A stretch of DNA of 64,000 nt from Paenibacillus macquariensis. Its GTDB lineage: Bacteria; Bacillota; Bacilli; Paenibacillales; Paenibacillaceae. The position numbers were made by a program, and so were the translations under genes. The notes under the pieces were generated by a model, which saw only the letters and a list, made by a program, of their open reading frames with translations, was not told the DNA's origin and did no database searches. Numbering within the stretch: the first letter of the stretch is position 1; each line of letters opens with the position of its first letter. The stretch covers positions 124,001-188,000 of the forward strand of contig NZ_FTNK01000005.1 in NCBI RefSeq assembly GCF_900156375.1, read 5' to 3'. Below are positions 56,475-64,000 of the stretch, in pieces.

Positions 56475-56882
56475 GTGAGACTTCTCATAAAAGTAAATGT
56501 ATTACTGGTAGTTATTTATTGGCTATTTGCAGTATTAATATCACTAATAGATAGTGATTTCAGTGGTGTCATATACGTTTTAGTTGGGATAATAGGTTTA
56601 CCTATTCTAGTTGTGTTTATAAATTATAAAATTACAATTATAAGAGATAAAAGATTATTTTTAACTGGATTTTTGGCCGTATTAGTAGTAATCATATGTG
56701 GGCAGCACTTCAGTTATATGGTGACTTCCATATATATATATAGAAATGATATTGATGATCCATTGGAGAAATATTGGCTTATAGGTGTTACGGTTCACGC
56801 AATTGTGATTTCAACAATAGCGAGTCTTATATTTCAATTATTGTTATTAATTAAACGTAATACGATTAGAATTAAGCGATAG
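56475..56882 (+). CDS. Small membrane protein between the two riboswitches
   Basis: A 135-residue protein with four membrane segments (about 5-24, 30-50, 60-82 and 100-125). The GTG start has AGGAG seven bases before it, directly after the degenerate riboswitch. I know no family; a T-rich, low-GC composition differs slightly from its neighbours. If the upstream switch still acts, the protein would be vitamin B12 related; it could equally be an inserted gene that disrupted the older leader. Confidence 0.6.
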   Translation: MRLLIKVNVLLVVIYWLFAVLISLIDSDFSGVIYVLVGIIGLPILVVFINYKITIIRDKRLFLTGFLAVLVVIICGQHFSYMVTSIYIYRNDIDDPLEKYWLIGVTVHAIVISTIASLIFQLLLLIKRNTIRIKR

Positions 56883-57159
56883 TAAGTAGACTATGTAGGC
56901 AGTTGCAATCATTCGAGTACAATGTGCTACCTATATTTCAGGGTTTTGATTTGATTTCAAAAATGAGTAGGGCACTTCAAATAATAGCTGAACAATTAAA
57001 GGGGCGAGCTTGAATAGGCTACGCCTCTTATGAATGTAATAATGCATATCGATTTAATCACTACTAAAATGGAGCGGTGTGACAAGGAGCGTATGAGGGG
57101 AATGTCTTTATAACTAAGATAGGCTTATAGTATGTAAATTAATAAATTCATAAGAAATA
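56883..57159. other. Intergenic region
   Basis: No gene or terminator is seen after the small membrane protein. A GGGCACTTCA motif near 56.97 kb resembles one at 55.69 kb. Confidence 0.35.
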
Positions 57160-57169
57160 AAATTTTAAC

Positions 57170-57198
57170 AGGACAAAATTCGACATATTCGGTATGAT
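57170..57198 (+). promoter_or_regulatory. Promoter of the complete riboswitch
   Basis: AGGACA (-35) and TATGAT (-10), 17 bp apart, about 25 bp before the riboswitch begins. It parallels the promoter of the first copy. Confidence 0.6.
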
Positions 57199-57221
57199 AG
57201 AATGTAAATTCAATAAACTTG

Positions 57222-57391
57222 AAACAGGTGCCAATGTGATTTTGAAAAAAATCATGGATTGGTTAAAAGGGAAGTGGGTGTAAATCCCACGCGGTCCCGC
57301 CGCTGTGAAAGAGGAGTCCTTGCAAGATACCACTGGGAAACCGGGAAGGTTGTAAGGATGATGATACTTGAGCCAGAAGACCTGCCTGTTT
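57222..57391 (+). ncRNA. Cobalamin riboswitch
   Basis: All family landmarks appear in order: AAACAGGTGCC, GGTTAAAAGGGAAGTGGGTG, AAATCCCACGCGGT, CCGCCGCTGTGA, GAGTCCTTGCAAGATACCA, CTGGGAAACCGGGAAGG, and the B12 box GAGCCAGAAGACCTGCCTG at the 3' end. A terminator lies 75 bp further, so cobalamin binding likely stops transcription of the downstream surface-protein genes. Confidence 0.95.
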
Positions 57392-57466
57392 CGTCACACC
57401 ATTAACTCTACGAAGGATAGAAGGGTGTTTATTAGTGCATGCTTCTTTCAGCTGTTTACTATATAA

Positions 57467-57497
57467 ACCTCTCAACTTACAAGTTGAGAGGTTTTTT
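57467..57497 (+). terminator. Riboswitch-linked terminator
   Basis: AACCTCTCAACTT pairs perfectly with AAGTTGAGAGGTT around a two-base centre, with seven T residues. As the expression platform it should form when cobalamin is plentiful. Confidence 0.88.
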
Positions 57498-57561
57498 TCG
57501 TGCTGTCAGAAAGTGTTTCTTGTATTTCAAATTAAGGGGAGAGAAAGGAAGGGATTATTAA

Positions 57562-60500
57562 TTGAAGAAAAATAGGTTTTTAGCGTGGTTGCTCGTCGTT
57601 AGTATGTTCTTTACCATGGCTTTACCAGGAATGACAGTATCATATGCAGATGGAGGAAATTCAACACAAGCGGGGTATGAAGAAAAAGTAGAAGTTCCGC
57701 AACAAAGTGCTGATATCGATCAAGCGGAGTTGATTGATGAATTAGAAACTTCAGATAGTGCAAAAGAAGTGGACACAGAAGCACCGCGTATCACAGTAGT
57801 AGGTTTAGTTGATAAACATGAAGTATCGATCAGTGAGCTTAATTTTAAAGTAACGGTAACAGACAATGTTTATAAAGATATCGTTCCAGAAGTGAAGCTG
57901 AATGACAATGTTATTCCTGAAACAGCCGGAGAATACAAGGTTTCCTTAAATGCAAGCGTAAATCTGATTAAGGTAACGGCTACTGATGGTGCTGGAAATA
58001 AAGCTGAACAAACTTTTAGCATCGAATATAACAAGGTAGTCCCTCCACTCACAGCTAAAGAACAGTTGGATAAAAATCTTGCTTATATTGTGAATAAAGT
58101 TAGTAATCCAACGTTTGGTACAGGTAGCGGTGAATGGTCAGTTCTATCACTAGCTAGAGGAGATTATCAAGTTCCTAATGGGTACTATGATATCTACTAT
58201 AACAATGTGGTCAGAGAAGTACAGGTCTTAATGACCAAGAATAATGGTAAACTGGATGCGACTAAGAGTACGGAGCATTCAAGATTAATTTTGGGATTAA
58301 CCTCAATTGGTAGAGATATCGGTGATGTTGCTGGTTATGACATCAAGAAAGAACTTGCTAATTTAGAATATGTAAAGAAACAAGGTCTGAATGGTCCTAT
58401 CTTTGCCCTAATAGCATTTAATGCTCACAATTATGAAATTTCTTCCCTAACAGGGGGAGATGAAACCAAACAAACCACAAGAGATAAACTGATTCGTTTT
58501 ATCCTAGATGCAGAAGTAATGAAGGGTACCCCAACGGCTGGGGGCTGGGCACTAGGTGTCACTAAGGCAGATACGGATATGACAGCAATGGCGCTTCAAG
58601 CGCTTGCTCCGTATTATCATAAGAACGATGAGGTAACGGCAGCTATAGATCGTGCAATCAAATGGCTGTCCGACAACCAAAATGCTGAAGGTAGTTATAC
58701 AAGCTGGGGATCGACGAGTAGTGAAAGTATTGCACAGGTTGTCGTAGCATTAAGCAGTTTGGGAATTGATGCCAATCAAGACCCTAAGTTTGTTAAGAAT
58801 GGCAAATCGGCGTTAGGGGCGTTATTAACCTTTGCTGTTCCTGATGGCGGCTTTATGCATACTAAACCCACAGGTACACAAGTTGCCAGAGTAGATGGTA
58901 TGGCTACGGATCAAGGTACCTATGCACTAGTTGCTTATGACCGATTCATAAGCGGTAAAAATAGTCTCTATGATATGACGGATGTAAAGATTAAATTACC
59001 TGAAGTACCAGAAGTACCACATGAAATCAAAATTCCATTACCAGTTGGAGAAAAACCTAAAGTTGTCATTCCTCAAGACAATCACGATTATCTCATCCCC
59101 ATCAAGGTAACAGATAGTAGTAAAGAAATAACGGTAGAAATCCCAAATGGCTTGAATTCAAAGGTAAGTGTTAATTTACCTGTTAACAGTAATCTTCCTA
59201 ATCTAGAAGCTATCAAGGGCAATGTTTCTGTAATGATCCCTAAGGGCTCCAAGGTCACTAGTGGTGATGCATCTTCGCTCGAATTAATATCTTCTAAAGA
59301 TATTTCAGATACAACGCTAACTAATAGCGTTAATTCAATTATTCCAGCGGGCAAGAAGCTTGATAATATCCTAGAGGCATTCACCATCGGCGGGTCTGGA
59401 AAGGTAGAGTTCAATCAATTTGTTACGTTAACATTTAAGGGATTGAGAGGGAAAGAAGCTTCTTATATACAGAATGGTTCCCCTCATGCGATTCAAAAAT
59501 ATGCTAGTAATGCTCAAGGTGAAAATAGCGGCAAGAATGAGTATGCCTATGACAGTGGAAATGATCTCATTGTAAGAACAAATCACTTTACGGATTATGT
59601 TGCTTATACTTCAAGCACAATAGAAATTCCTGGTGGGGAAGTAACCAATCCGGATCTTAAGAAATATGTAACTGTATCTGTAGACAAACTTACAATTAAT
59701 AAAGGCTTCGTAGTATCAACTACAAAGGTAGAGATGAAATCTGGTGATACGGCATGGTCCATATTGCAAAGAATGCTAGATAGCCGAGGTATTAGCTACG
59801 ATTATAGCTTGAGTGATAAATATGGAAGTGTATATGTAGAATCCATAGCTGGCGACGGGGAATTTGATCACGGTAGCGGTAGTGGATGGATGTACAATGT
59901 CAATGGATGGTATCCCGACTATGGTGCAAGTAAGTATATTCTTAATGAGGGCGACCGTCTCCAGTGGCGTTACACGACAAATCTAGGGTCGGACTTAGGA
60001 GAAGATCTAAGCAAGTGGGATCCGATTTCTGTAGGTGAAGGAATCGAGATTAATGCTGACGATAAGACGCCAATTATCAATGTTCCAAGTAATATCCAAA
60101 GGGATTATAACTTGAATATCCCGAAAGAATTGAAGAATACCAATAATATCACCATTAATATTCCAGATATTAAACCTAAAGTTACCCTTAATTTAGAGGA
60201 TGTTAAAGACAATATTCCAATGATTTCAGCTAGTAAAGGGGATATTTCGGTTATTTTCGATAGAGGCACACGCTTTAAATCTGGAGATCGCAAGGTCGAG
60301 CTCATTACTTCAAATCAAGACGCAAAAGTACAAGACATTATTCAAGGCACTTTGATTAATGGTAGTAAGGTGAAGACCTTAAATCATGCCTTTACAATGG
60401 GTAATCCAAATAGCTCAGTGTTATTCGATAAGCCACTTACCATCAGCATTAAGGGAGCAAAAGGGCAATCGGTAGGATTTATTGAGAATAACAAATATAC

Positions 60501-62283
60501 ACCGATTATGATGTATCCAACCGAGGAGCAAGGGCTCAAAGAGAATCAAGGTAGCGAGAAACAAACTTATGGGGTTGTCAAAGGAAATGATATTTATATC
60601 AAAACAAACCATTTTACAACCTTTGTATCTTATACAGTAGATTTGAAGATTCCGACTCCTGGTTCTACTACTGGATCAATAAATTCACCAGGAACAACGG
60701 GGACTACGCCGGGAACTTCGCCAGGCACTTTACCTGGAGTTGTACCAAATGGTGAGTTGAATAATGTGTACTCAGATGCAGGTACTATTTCGAATTGGGC
60801 TTATGATGCGATTCGTGAAGCAACTCGAAATGGCTTTATCCAAGGAAGCAACGGCAAGTTTAGTCCTAAATCTAATATTACTAGAGCAGAATTCACCAAA
60901 ATTCTAGTCATAGTGCTGGCTCTGGATACGAAGCTTGCTAACGGAGCTAACTTTAAGGATGTACGTGTGAATGACTGGTTCTATCCTTATGTTAACGCAG
61001 CTAATAAAGCAGGATTAGTAACAGGATATAATAATGAATTCCGTCCAAATGACAATATTACACGTGAGCAAATGGCAGTAACGATCGTTAGAGCTTTGGG
61101 TATACAAGAGTCGAAGTCAGGAACAGTAATCAAAGATATCAATAAAGCATCTGCTTGGGCTAAGACAGATATCGAAACGGTGACTGCACTTGGTTTGATG
61201 ACAGGTAGTGGTAGTCTATTTAACCCTAAAGATGTGGTTACGAGAGAAATGGCCGCCGTTGTATCTACTAGGGTTCATAACTACAAGAATGAGCATAAAA
61301 CCACGGATAACAATACGGGTAAAGTAGATATCGTAGACAGCACAACTAAGCTTGAAGTTCAGACACAAATTAAAGATACCGCAGCTTTTATGCAAAAAGC
61401 AGTGACGGATCCGGTAATAGCTAGTGTTGGCGGGGATTGGACCGTATTCGGATTGGCTCGTTCTGATGTGCCAGTACCTGATGCCTATTATGCTAAATAC
61501 TATGCGAATGTAGAGAAAATTCTGAAAGAAAAATCAGGGAAACTGCATAATGTAAAGTATACGGAATACGATAGAGTTATTTTGGCGCTAACCTCAATCG
61601 GTAGAAATATCGACGATGTGGCGGGATATAACTTAAGAGAGAGACTCGCTGATTTCGATACTTTAATTAAACAAGGTATTAATGGACCTATCTTTGCACT
61701 TATAGCGTTAGATAGTAAGCATTATGAAATACCGATAGTTACAGGAGTAAAGACACAAACAACAAGAGAGTTGCTTGTTGATTACATTTTGAATAGAGAG
61801 ATTAGTGGTGGCGGATGGGCATTAGGTGAAAAGCCTGATGTCTCAGATACTGATGTCACATCAATGGCCATTCAAGGGCTTGCGCCATATTATGAAACAA
61901 ATTCAAAAGTAAAAGCGGCTGTGGATCGTGGTGTTGCTTGGTTATCCGAAGCTCAGACGGCTGATGGAGGATATACGAGTTGGGGCTCGGTAAACTCTGA
62001 GAGTATTGCTCAGGTTGTTGTAGCCTTGTCTAGCCTTGGTATAGACGCGGATCGTGACGCTAGATTTATTAAAAATGGAAAATCACCACTGGATGCCTTA
62101 TTGAGCTTCGCTGCACCAAGTGGAGGGTTCTATCATATTAAGTCAGGCGGTCAAGATAACGGTGGTGCCAAACCTGGGGAAATTGATCTTATGGCGACAG
62201 ATCAAGGGATGTACGCACTTGTAGCTTACGATCGTTATATCAATAAGCAGACTCGTCTTTATGACATGTCAGATGTTAAATAG
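57562..62283 (+). CDS. SLH surface protein with two transcobalamin-like toroids and DUF4430
   Basis: A 1573-residue exported protein. Order: signal peptide (cleavage after Ala29, SYA), Ig-like domain (70-157), alpha/alpha toroid 1 (163-476), beta module (483-690), DUF4430 domain (703-815) with GWMYNVNGWYPDYGASKY, second beta module similar to the first (834-1028), Gly/Pro/Thr linker, three SLH domains (1070-1243), toroid 2 (1262-1573), similar to toroid 1 (WSVLSLARGD vs WTVFGLARSD; TSIGRDIGDVAGY vs TSIGRNIDDVAGY). Toroid plus DUF4430 is the architecture of animal cobalamin carriers. The TTG start follows AAGGAAGGG. SLH domains bind secondary wall polymers. With the riboswitch in front I infer B12 capture at the cell wall. 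Confidence 0.88.
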   Translation: MKKNRFLAWLLVVSMFFTMALPGMTVSYADGGNSTQAGYEEKVEVPQQSADIDQAELIDELETSDSAKEVDTEAPRITVVGLVDKHEVSISELNFKVTVTDNVYKDIVPEVKLNDNVIPETAGEYKVSLNASVNLIKVTATDGAGNKAEQTFSIEYNKVVPPLTAKEQLDKNLAYIVNKVSNPTFGTGSGEWSVLSLARGDYQVPNGYYDIYYNNVVREVQVLMTKNNGKLDATKSTEHSRLILGLTSIGRDIGDVAGYDIKKELANLEYVKKQGLNGPIFALIAFNAHNYEISSLTGGDETKQTTRDKLIRFILDAEVMKGTPTAGGWALGVTKADTDMTAMALQALAPYYHKNDEVTAAIDRAIKWLSDNQNAEGSYTSWGSTSSESIAQVVVALSSLGIDANQDPKFVKNGKSALGALLTFAVPDGGFMHTKPTGTQVARVDGMATDQGTYALVAYDRFISGKNSLYDMTDVKIKLPEVPEVPHEIKIPLPVGEKPKVVIPQDNHDYLIPIKVTDSSKEITVEIPNGLNSKVSVNLPVNSNLPNLEAIKGNVSVMIPKGSKVTSGDASSLELISSKDISDTTLTNSVNSIIPAGKKLDNILEAFTIGGSGKVEFNQFVTLTFKGLRGKEASYIQNGSPHAIQKYASNAQGENSGKNEYAYDSGNDLIVRTNHFTDYVAYTSSTIEIPGGEVTNPDLKKYVTVSVDKLTINKGFVVSTTKVEMKSGDTAWSILQRMLDSRGISYDYSLSDKYGSVYVESIAGDGEFDHGSGSGWMYNVNGWYPDYGASKYILNEGDRLQWRYTTNLGSDLGEDLSKWDPISVGEGIEINADDKTPIINVPSNIQRDYNLNIPKELKNTNNITINIPDIKPKVTLNLEDVKDNIPMISASKGDISVIFDRGTRFKSGDRKVELITSNQDAKVQDIIQGTLINGSKVKTLNHAFTMGNPNSSVLFDKPLTISIKGAKGQSVGFIENNKYTPIMMYPTEEQGLKENQGSEKQTYGVVKGNDIYIKTNHFTTFVSYTVDLKIPTPGSTTGSINSPGTTGTTPGTSPGTLPGVVPNGELNNVYSDAGTISNWAYDAIREATRNGFIQGSNGKFSPKSNITRAEFTKILVIVLALDTKLANGANFKDVRVNDWFYPYVNAANKAGLVTGYNNEFRPNDNITREQMAVTIVRALGIQESKSGTVIKDINKASAWAKTDIETVTALGLMTGSGSLFNPKDVVTREMAAVVSTRVHNYKNEHKTTDNNTGKVDIVDSTTKLEVQTQIKDTAAFMQKAVTDPVIASVGGDWTVFGLARSDVPVPDAYYAKYYANVEKILKEKSGKLHNVKYTEYDRVILALTSIGRNIDDVAGYNLRERLADFDTLIKQGINGPIFALIALDSKHYEIPIVTGVKTQTTRELLVDYILNREISGGGWALGEKPDVSDTDVTSMAIQGLAPYYETNSKVKAAVDRGVAWLSEAQTADGGYTSWGSVNSESIAQVVVALSSLGIDADRDARFIKNGKSPLDALLSFAAPSGGFYHIKSGGQDNGGAKPGEIDLMATDQGMYALVAYDRYINKQTRLYDMSDVK

Positions 62284-62305
62284 CAAATAATATAGTAGAG
62301 CGAAG

Positions 62306-62331
62306 CAAGGGTGATTATATGCCCTTGTTTT
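62306..62331 (+). terminator. Weak intraoperon hairpin
   Basis: CAAGGG pairs with CCCTTG around a ten-base loop, with TTTT after it. It may reduce readthrough from the surface-protein gene into the next genes. Confidence 0.55.
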
Positions 62332-62355
62332 GTCATTTAAGGTGGGAATGAGCAA

Positions 62356-63354
62356 ATGAACAAGAAAAGATGGTTCAGCGCACTACTGATCATAAGTGTA
62401 CTAGCGATTGCATTCTTTTGGGGTGGGGATTATCAGAAGAGCTCAACTGAGATTGCAGATGGGACAACTAAGACTGAGGATACAAGTGAAATAACTACCT
62501 CTCCAAATATGGTGCTTCAGCAAGATGAAGAGGCTAATAGACTAGAAGACACGACAACAAAAGAGTCTGATAGTAACGCTTCCAAGCCATTAACAGAAGA
62601 ATTACAAAAGTCAGAAGAAATAGAGAGTGATATTGAATCAGGAAAAGTAAACGAAGTAGCTAAAGGAACAGAAAAGGGACCAGAAACAGAAAAAGTAGTA
62701 GAACCAGACAAACCCGTTGTTAAAGTAGAAGAGTCAGACATGGTTGTTATTAAGCAGCCAGTGAAGGATACTGTACCCCAATTAAAGGCGCAGGAATCTA
62801 AGAAACCAACAGTTAGTAAATCGGAAGTTAAGGTTCCGAATACAGAAGCTAAGAAAGATAAGTATCTTACCGATCCCGTTCCAAAAGGAAAACCTAAACC
62901 TGTTGAATGGCAGGATGCAACGATAAACAAGAAGGAAGAATTAACAGTTACATTGTCCGTATCAGCGACAACAATATTAAATAATATGGATACATTCAAT
63001 AAGGATAAACTCGAAGTGTTGCCAGCCGACGGTATCATTTATAAAAAGCAAAAGGTAACCTTTTATGAAGGAGAGTCTGTCTTTGCCGTGTTACTCCGAG
63101 AGATGAAAAAGAATAAAATTCATATGGAATTCTCGATGACACCCATCTACAACAGTAATTATATTGAGGGCATAAACAATTTATATGAATTTGACTGTGG
63201 AGAGTTAAGCGGTTGGATGTATAAGGTGAACGGATGGTTTCCTAACTACGGTAGCAGTCGGTATGTTCTCAAAGACGGGGACGTCGTTGACTGGGTGTAC
63301 ACTTGTGATTTAGGCCGAGATGTTGGTGGGGATATGGGAGCGGGTAAACAATGA
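62356..63354 (+). CDS. Membrane-anchored DUF4430 protein
   Basis: A 332-residue protein with a short basic N-terminus and one hydrophobic segment (about 8-24), a long Glu/Lys/Thr/Pro-rich spacer (about 30-180) and a C-terminal DUF4430 domain containing GWMYKVNGWFPNYGSSRY and DGDVVDWVY. This is nearly the same motif as in the large surface protein. Two Cys (281 and 317) may form a disulfide. The spacer could span the wall and present the domain near the large protein. It overlaps the EcfT gene by four bases (ATGA), so it is probably a B12-handing protein for that transporter. Confidence 0.85.
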   Translation: MNKKRWFSALLIISVLAIAFFWGGDYQKSSTEIADGTTKTEDTSEITTSPNMVLQQDEEANRLEDTTTKESDSNASKPLTEELQKSEEIESDIESGKVNEVAKGTEKGPETEKVVEPDKPVVKVEESDMVVIKQPVKDTVPQLKAQESKKPTVSKSEVKVPNTEAKKDKYLTDPVPKGKPKPVEWQDATINKKEELTVTLSVSATTILNNMDTFNKDKLEVLPADGIIYKKQKVTFYEGESVFAVLLREMKKNKIHMEFSMTPIYNSNYIEGINNLYEFDCGELSGWMYKVNGWFPNYGSSRYVLKDGDVVDWVYTCDLGRDVGGDMGAGKQ

Positions 63355-64000
63355 AGGATTCCTTTGCGACCTTTCATCCGATAGTGAATTTTATTTATTT
63401 TGTCGTAATTTTGTTGTTTAGTATGATCTTTATGCATCCGGTCTTTCAAGTCTTAGCGCTCATCAGCGCAATTACGTATTCCATAATGTTAAAAGGAAAT
63501 AGCGCCATTAAATTTAATCTACTCTATATGAGTCCATTGTTATTGATCATGGCACTTATGAATCCTGCTTTTAATCATGAAGGTAGAACGATTCTCTTTT
63601 ATTTAAATAATGGAAATCCCATTACGCTTGAATCTATCCTATTTGGCGTGGCAGCAGCATGTATGTTTGTGACGATTATTATATGGTTCTCTTGTTATAA
63701 CATCGTGATGACTTCGGATAAATTTATTTATTTGTTCGGAAAAGTATTGCCCGCGCTTTCGTTAATTTTATCGATGGTGTTGCGCTTTGTACCTAGATAT
63801 GTGGCACAAATTAAGGTGATCTCTAATGCTCAGAAGTGTGTAGGCAGGGATATTTCACAGGGAAACATACTCCAAAGAGCGCGGAATGGGATTACCATTC
63901 TCTCGATTATGACCACATGGGCATTAGAAAATGCCATTGAAACCGCGGATTCGATGAAATCAAGAGGATATGGCTTGCCTAATCGCACGAGCTTCTCCAT
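63351..64000 (+). CDS. ECF transporter T component (EcfT), partial
   Basis: The first 216 residues are visible; the gene runs past the window end. Membrane helices are at about 9-45, 55-75, 88-112 and 125-145, and the coupling-helix signature appears late as SMKSRGYGLPNRTSFS, the Ala-Arg-Gly-like motif that contacts the ECF ATPases. It overlaps the upstream DUF4430 gene. EcfT with two ATPases and a substrate-binding S component imports vitamins; here the riboswitch points to cobalamin. The ATPase and S genes are expected beyond the window. Confidence 0.85.
   Translation, partial: MKDSFATFHPIVNFIYFVVILLFSMIFMHPVFQVLALISAITYSIMLKGNSAIKFNLLYMSPLLLIMALMNPAFNHEGRTILFYLNNGNPITLESILFGVAAACMFVTIIIWFSCYNIVMTSDKFIYLFGKVLPALSLILSMVLRFVPRYVAQIKVISNAQKCVGRDISQGNILQRARNGITILSIMTTWALENAIETADSMKSRGYGLPNRTSFS

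Noticed and set aside
62517..63038. Minus-strand Ser/Thr/Val-rich ORF of 173 residues
   Set aside because: It is the antisense shadow of the Glu/Lys/Thr-rich spacer of the DUF4430 protein.
1..64000. CRISPR arrays, insertion sequences and prophage
   Set aside because: No spaced direct repeat series, transposase, integrase or phage structural genes were seen.

Overview
The window looks like a chromosome segment of a Paenibacillus-type, low-GC, endospore-forming Firmicute. The evidence is the conserved Bacillus/Paenibacillus order ytrI-ytrH | dnaE ... accD-accA ... pyk-fxsA-citZ-icd-mdh ... phoR-phoP ... polA-mutM-ytaF-coaE ... nrdR, an alpha/beta-type SASP gene, the spore membrane genes ytrH and ytaF, strong GGAGG ribosome sites with frequent TTG/GTG starts, and SLH-domain surface proteins. 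No insertion sequence, prophage, CRISPR array or replication origin was seen.

Layout. 1-13.3 kb: spore membrane genes on the minus strand, replicative polymerase DnaE, a PgpA-like phosphatase, acetyl-CoA carboxyltransferase (accDA), pyruvate kinase and the citZ-icd-mdh TCA block. 13.3-20.3 kb: a membrane protein behind a perfect CRP/FNR-like palindrome, an SDR oxidoreductase, a BASS transporter, then phosphate control (phoR, phoP, pstB, phoU) with 11-bp-phased Pho boxes. 20.4-27.5 kb: polA-mutM-ytaF-coaE-lytic transglycosylase, SASP, nrdR, tRNA-Ala(GGC). 27.6-33.3 kb: an MCP, a secreted GH8 glycanase with duplicated Fn3 modules, and a scar where a truncated BMP lipoprotein gene abuts a truncated MCP gene. 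33.5-38.4 kb: a signalling island with a double-kinase hybrid sensor, a REC-wHTH-BTAD regulator and a CheY-like protein; the first and last share a promoter element of two TTGTGAG repeats. 38.6-42.5 kb: a Fur-box-controlled heme-type uptake operon. 42.7-53.1 kb: assorted metabolic genes, a penicillin acylase, a GntR-ABC pair and an SsuABC-like importer with OsmC. 53.2-55.6 kb: a two-protein sigma-like pair and a DUF4127 gene on either side of a LexA-like operator. 56.2-64 kb: a cobalamin-riboswitch locus.

The most striking system is the last one. A complete cobalamin riboswitch with a terminator precedes a 1573-aa SLH-anchored surface protein that carries two alpha/alpha-toroid modules and a DUF4430 domain, the same domain pair that forms animal intrinsic factor and transcobalamin. 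It is followed by a membrane-anchored DUF4430 protein that overlaps an ECF transporter T-component gene, which runs off the window. I infer a cell-wall vitamin B12 capture and import pathway. A second copy of the promoter and riboswitch, which has lost its B12 box, lies about 0.9 kb upstream and precedes a small membrane protein gene.
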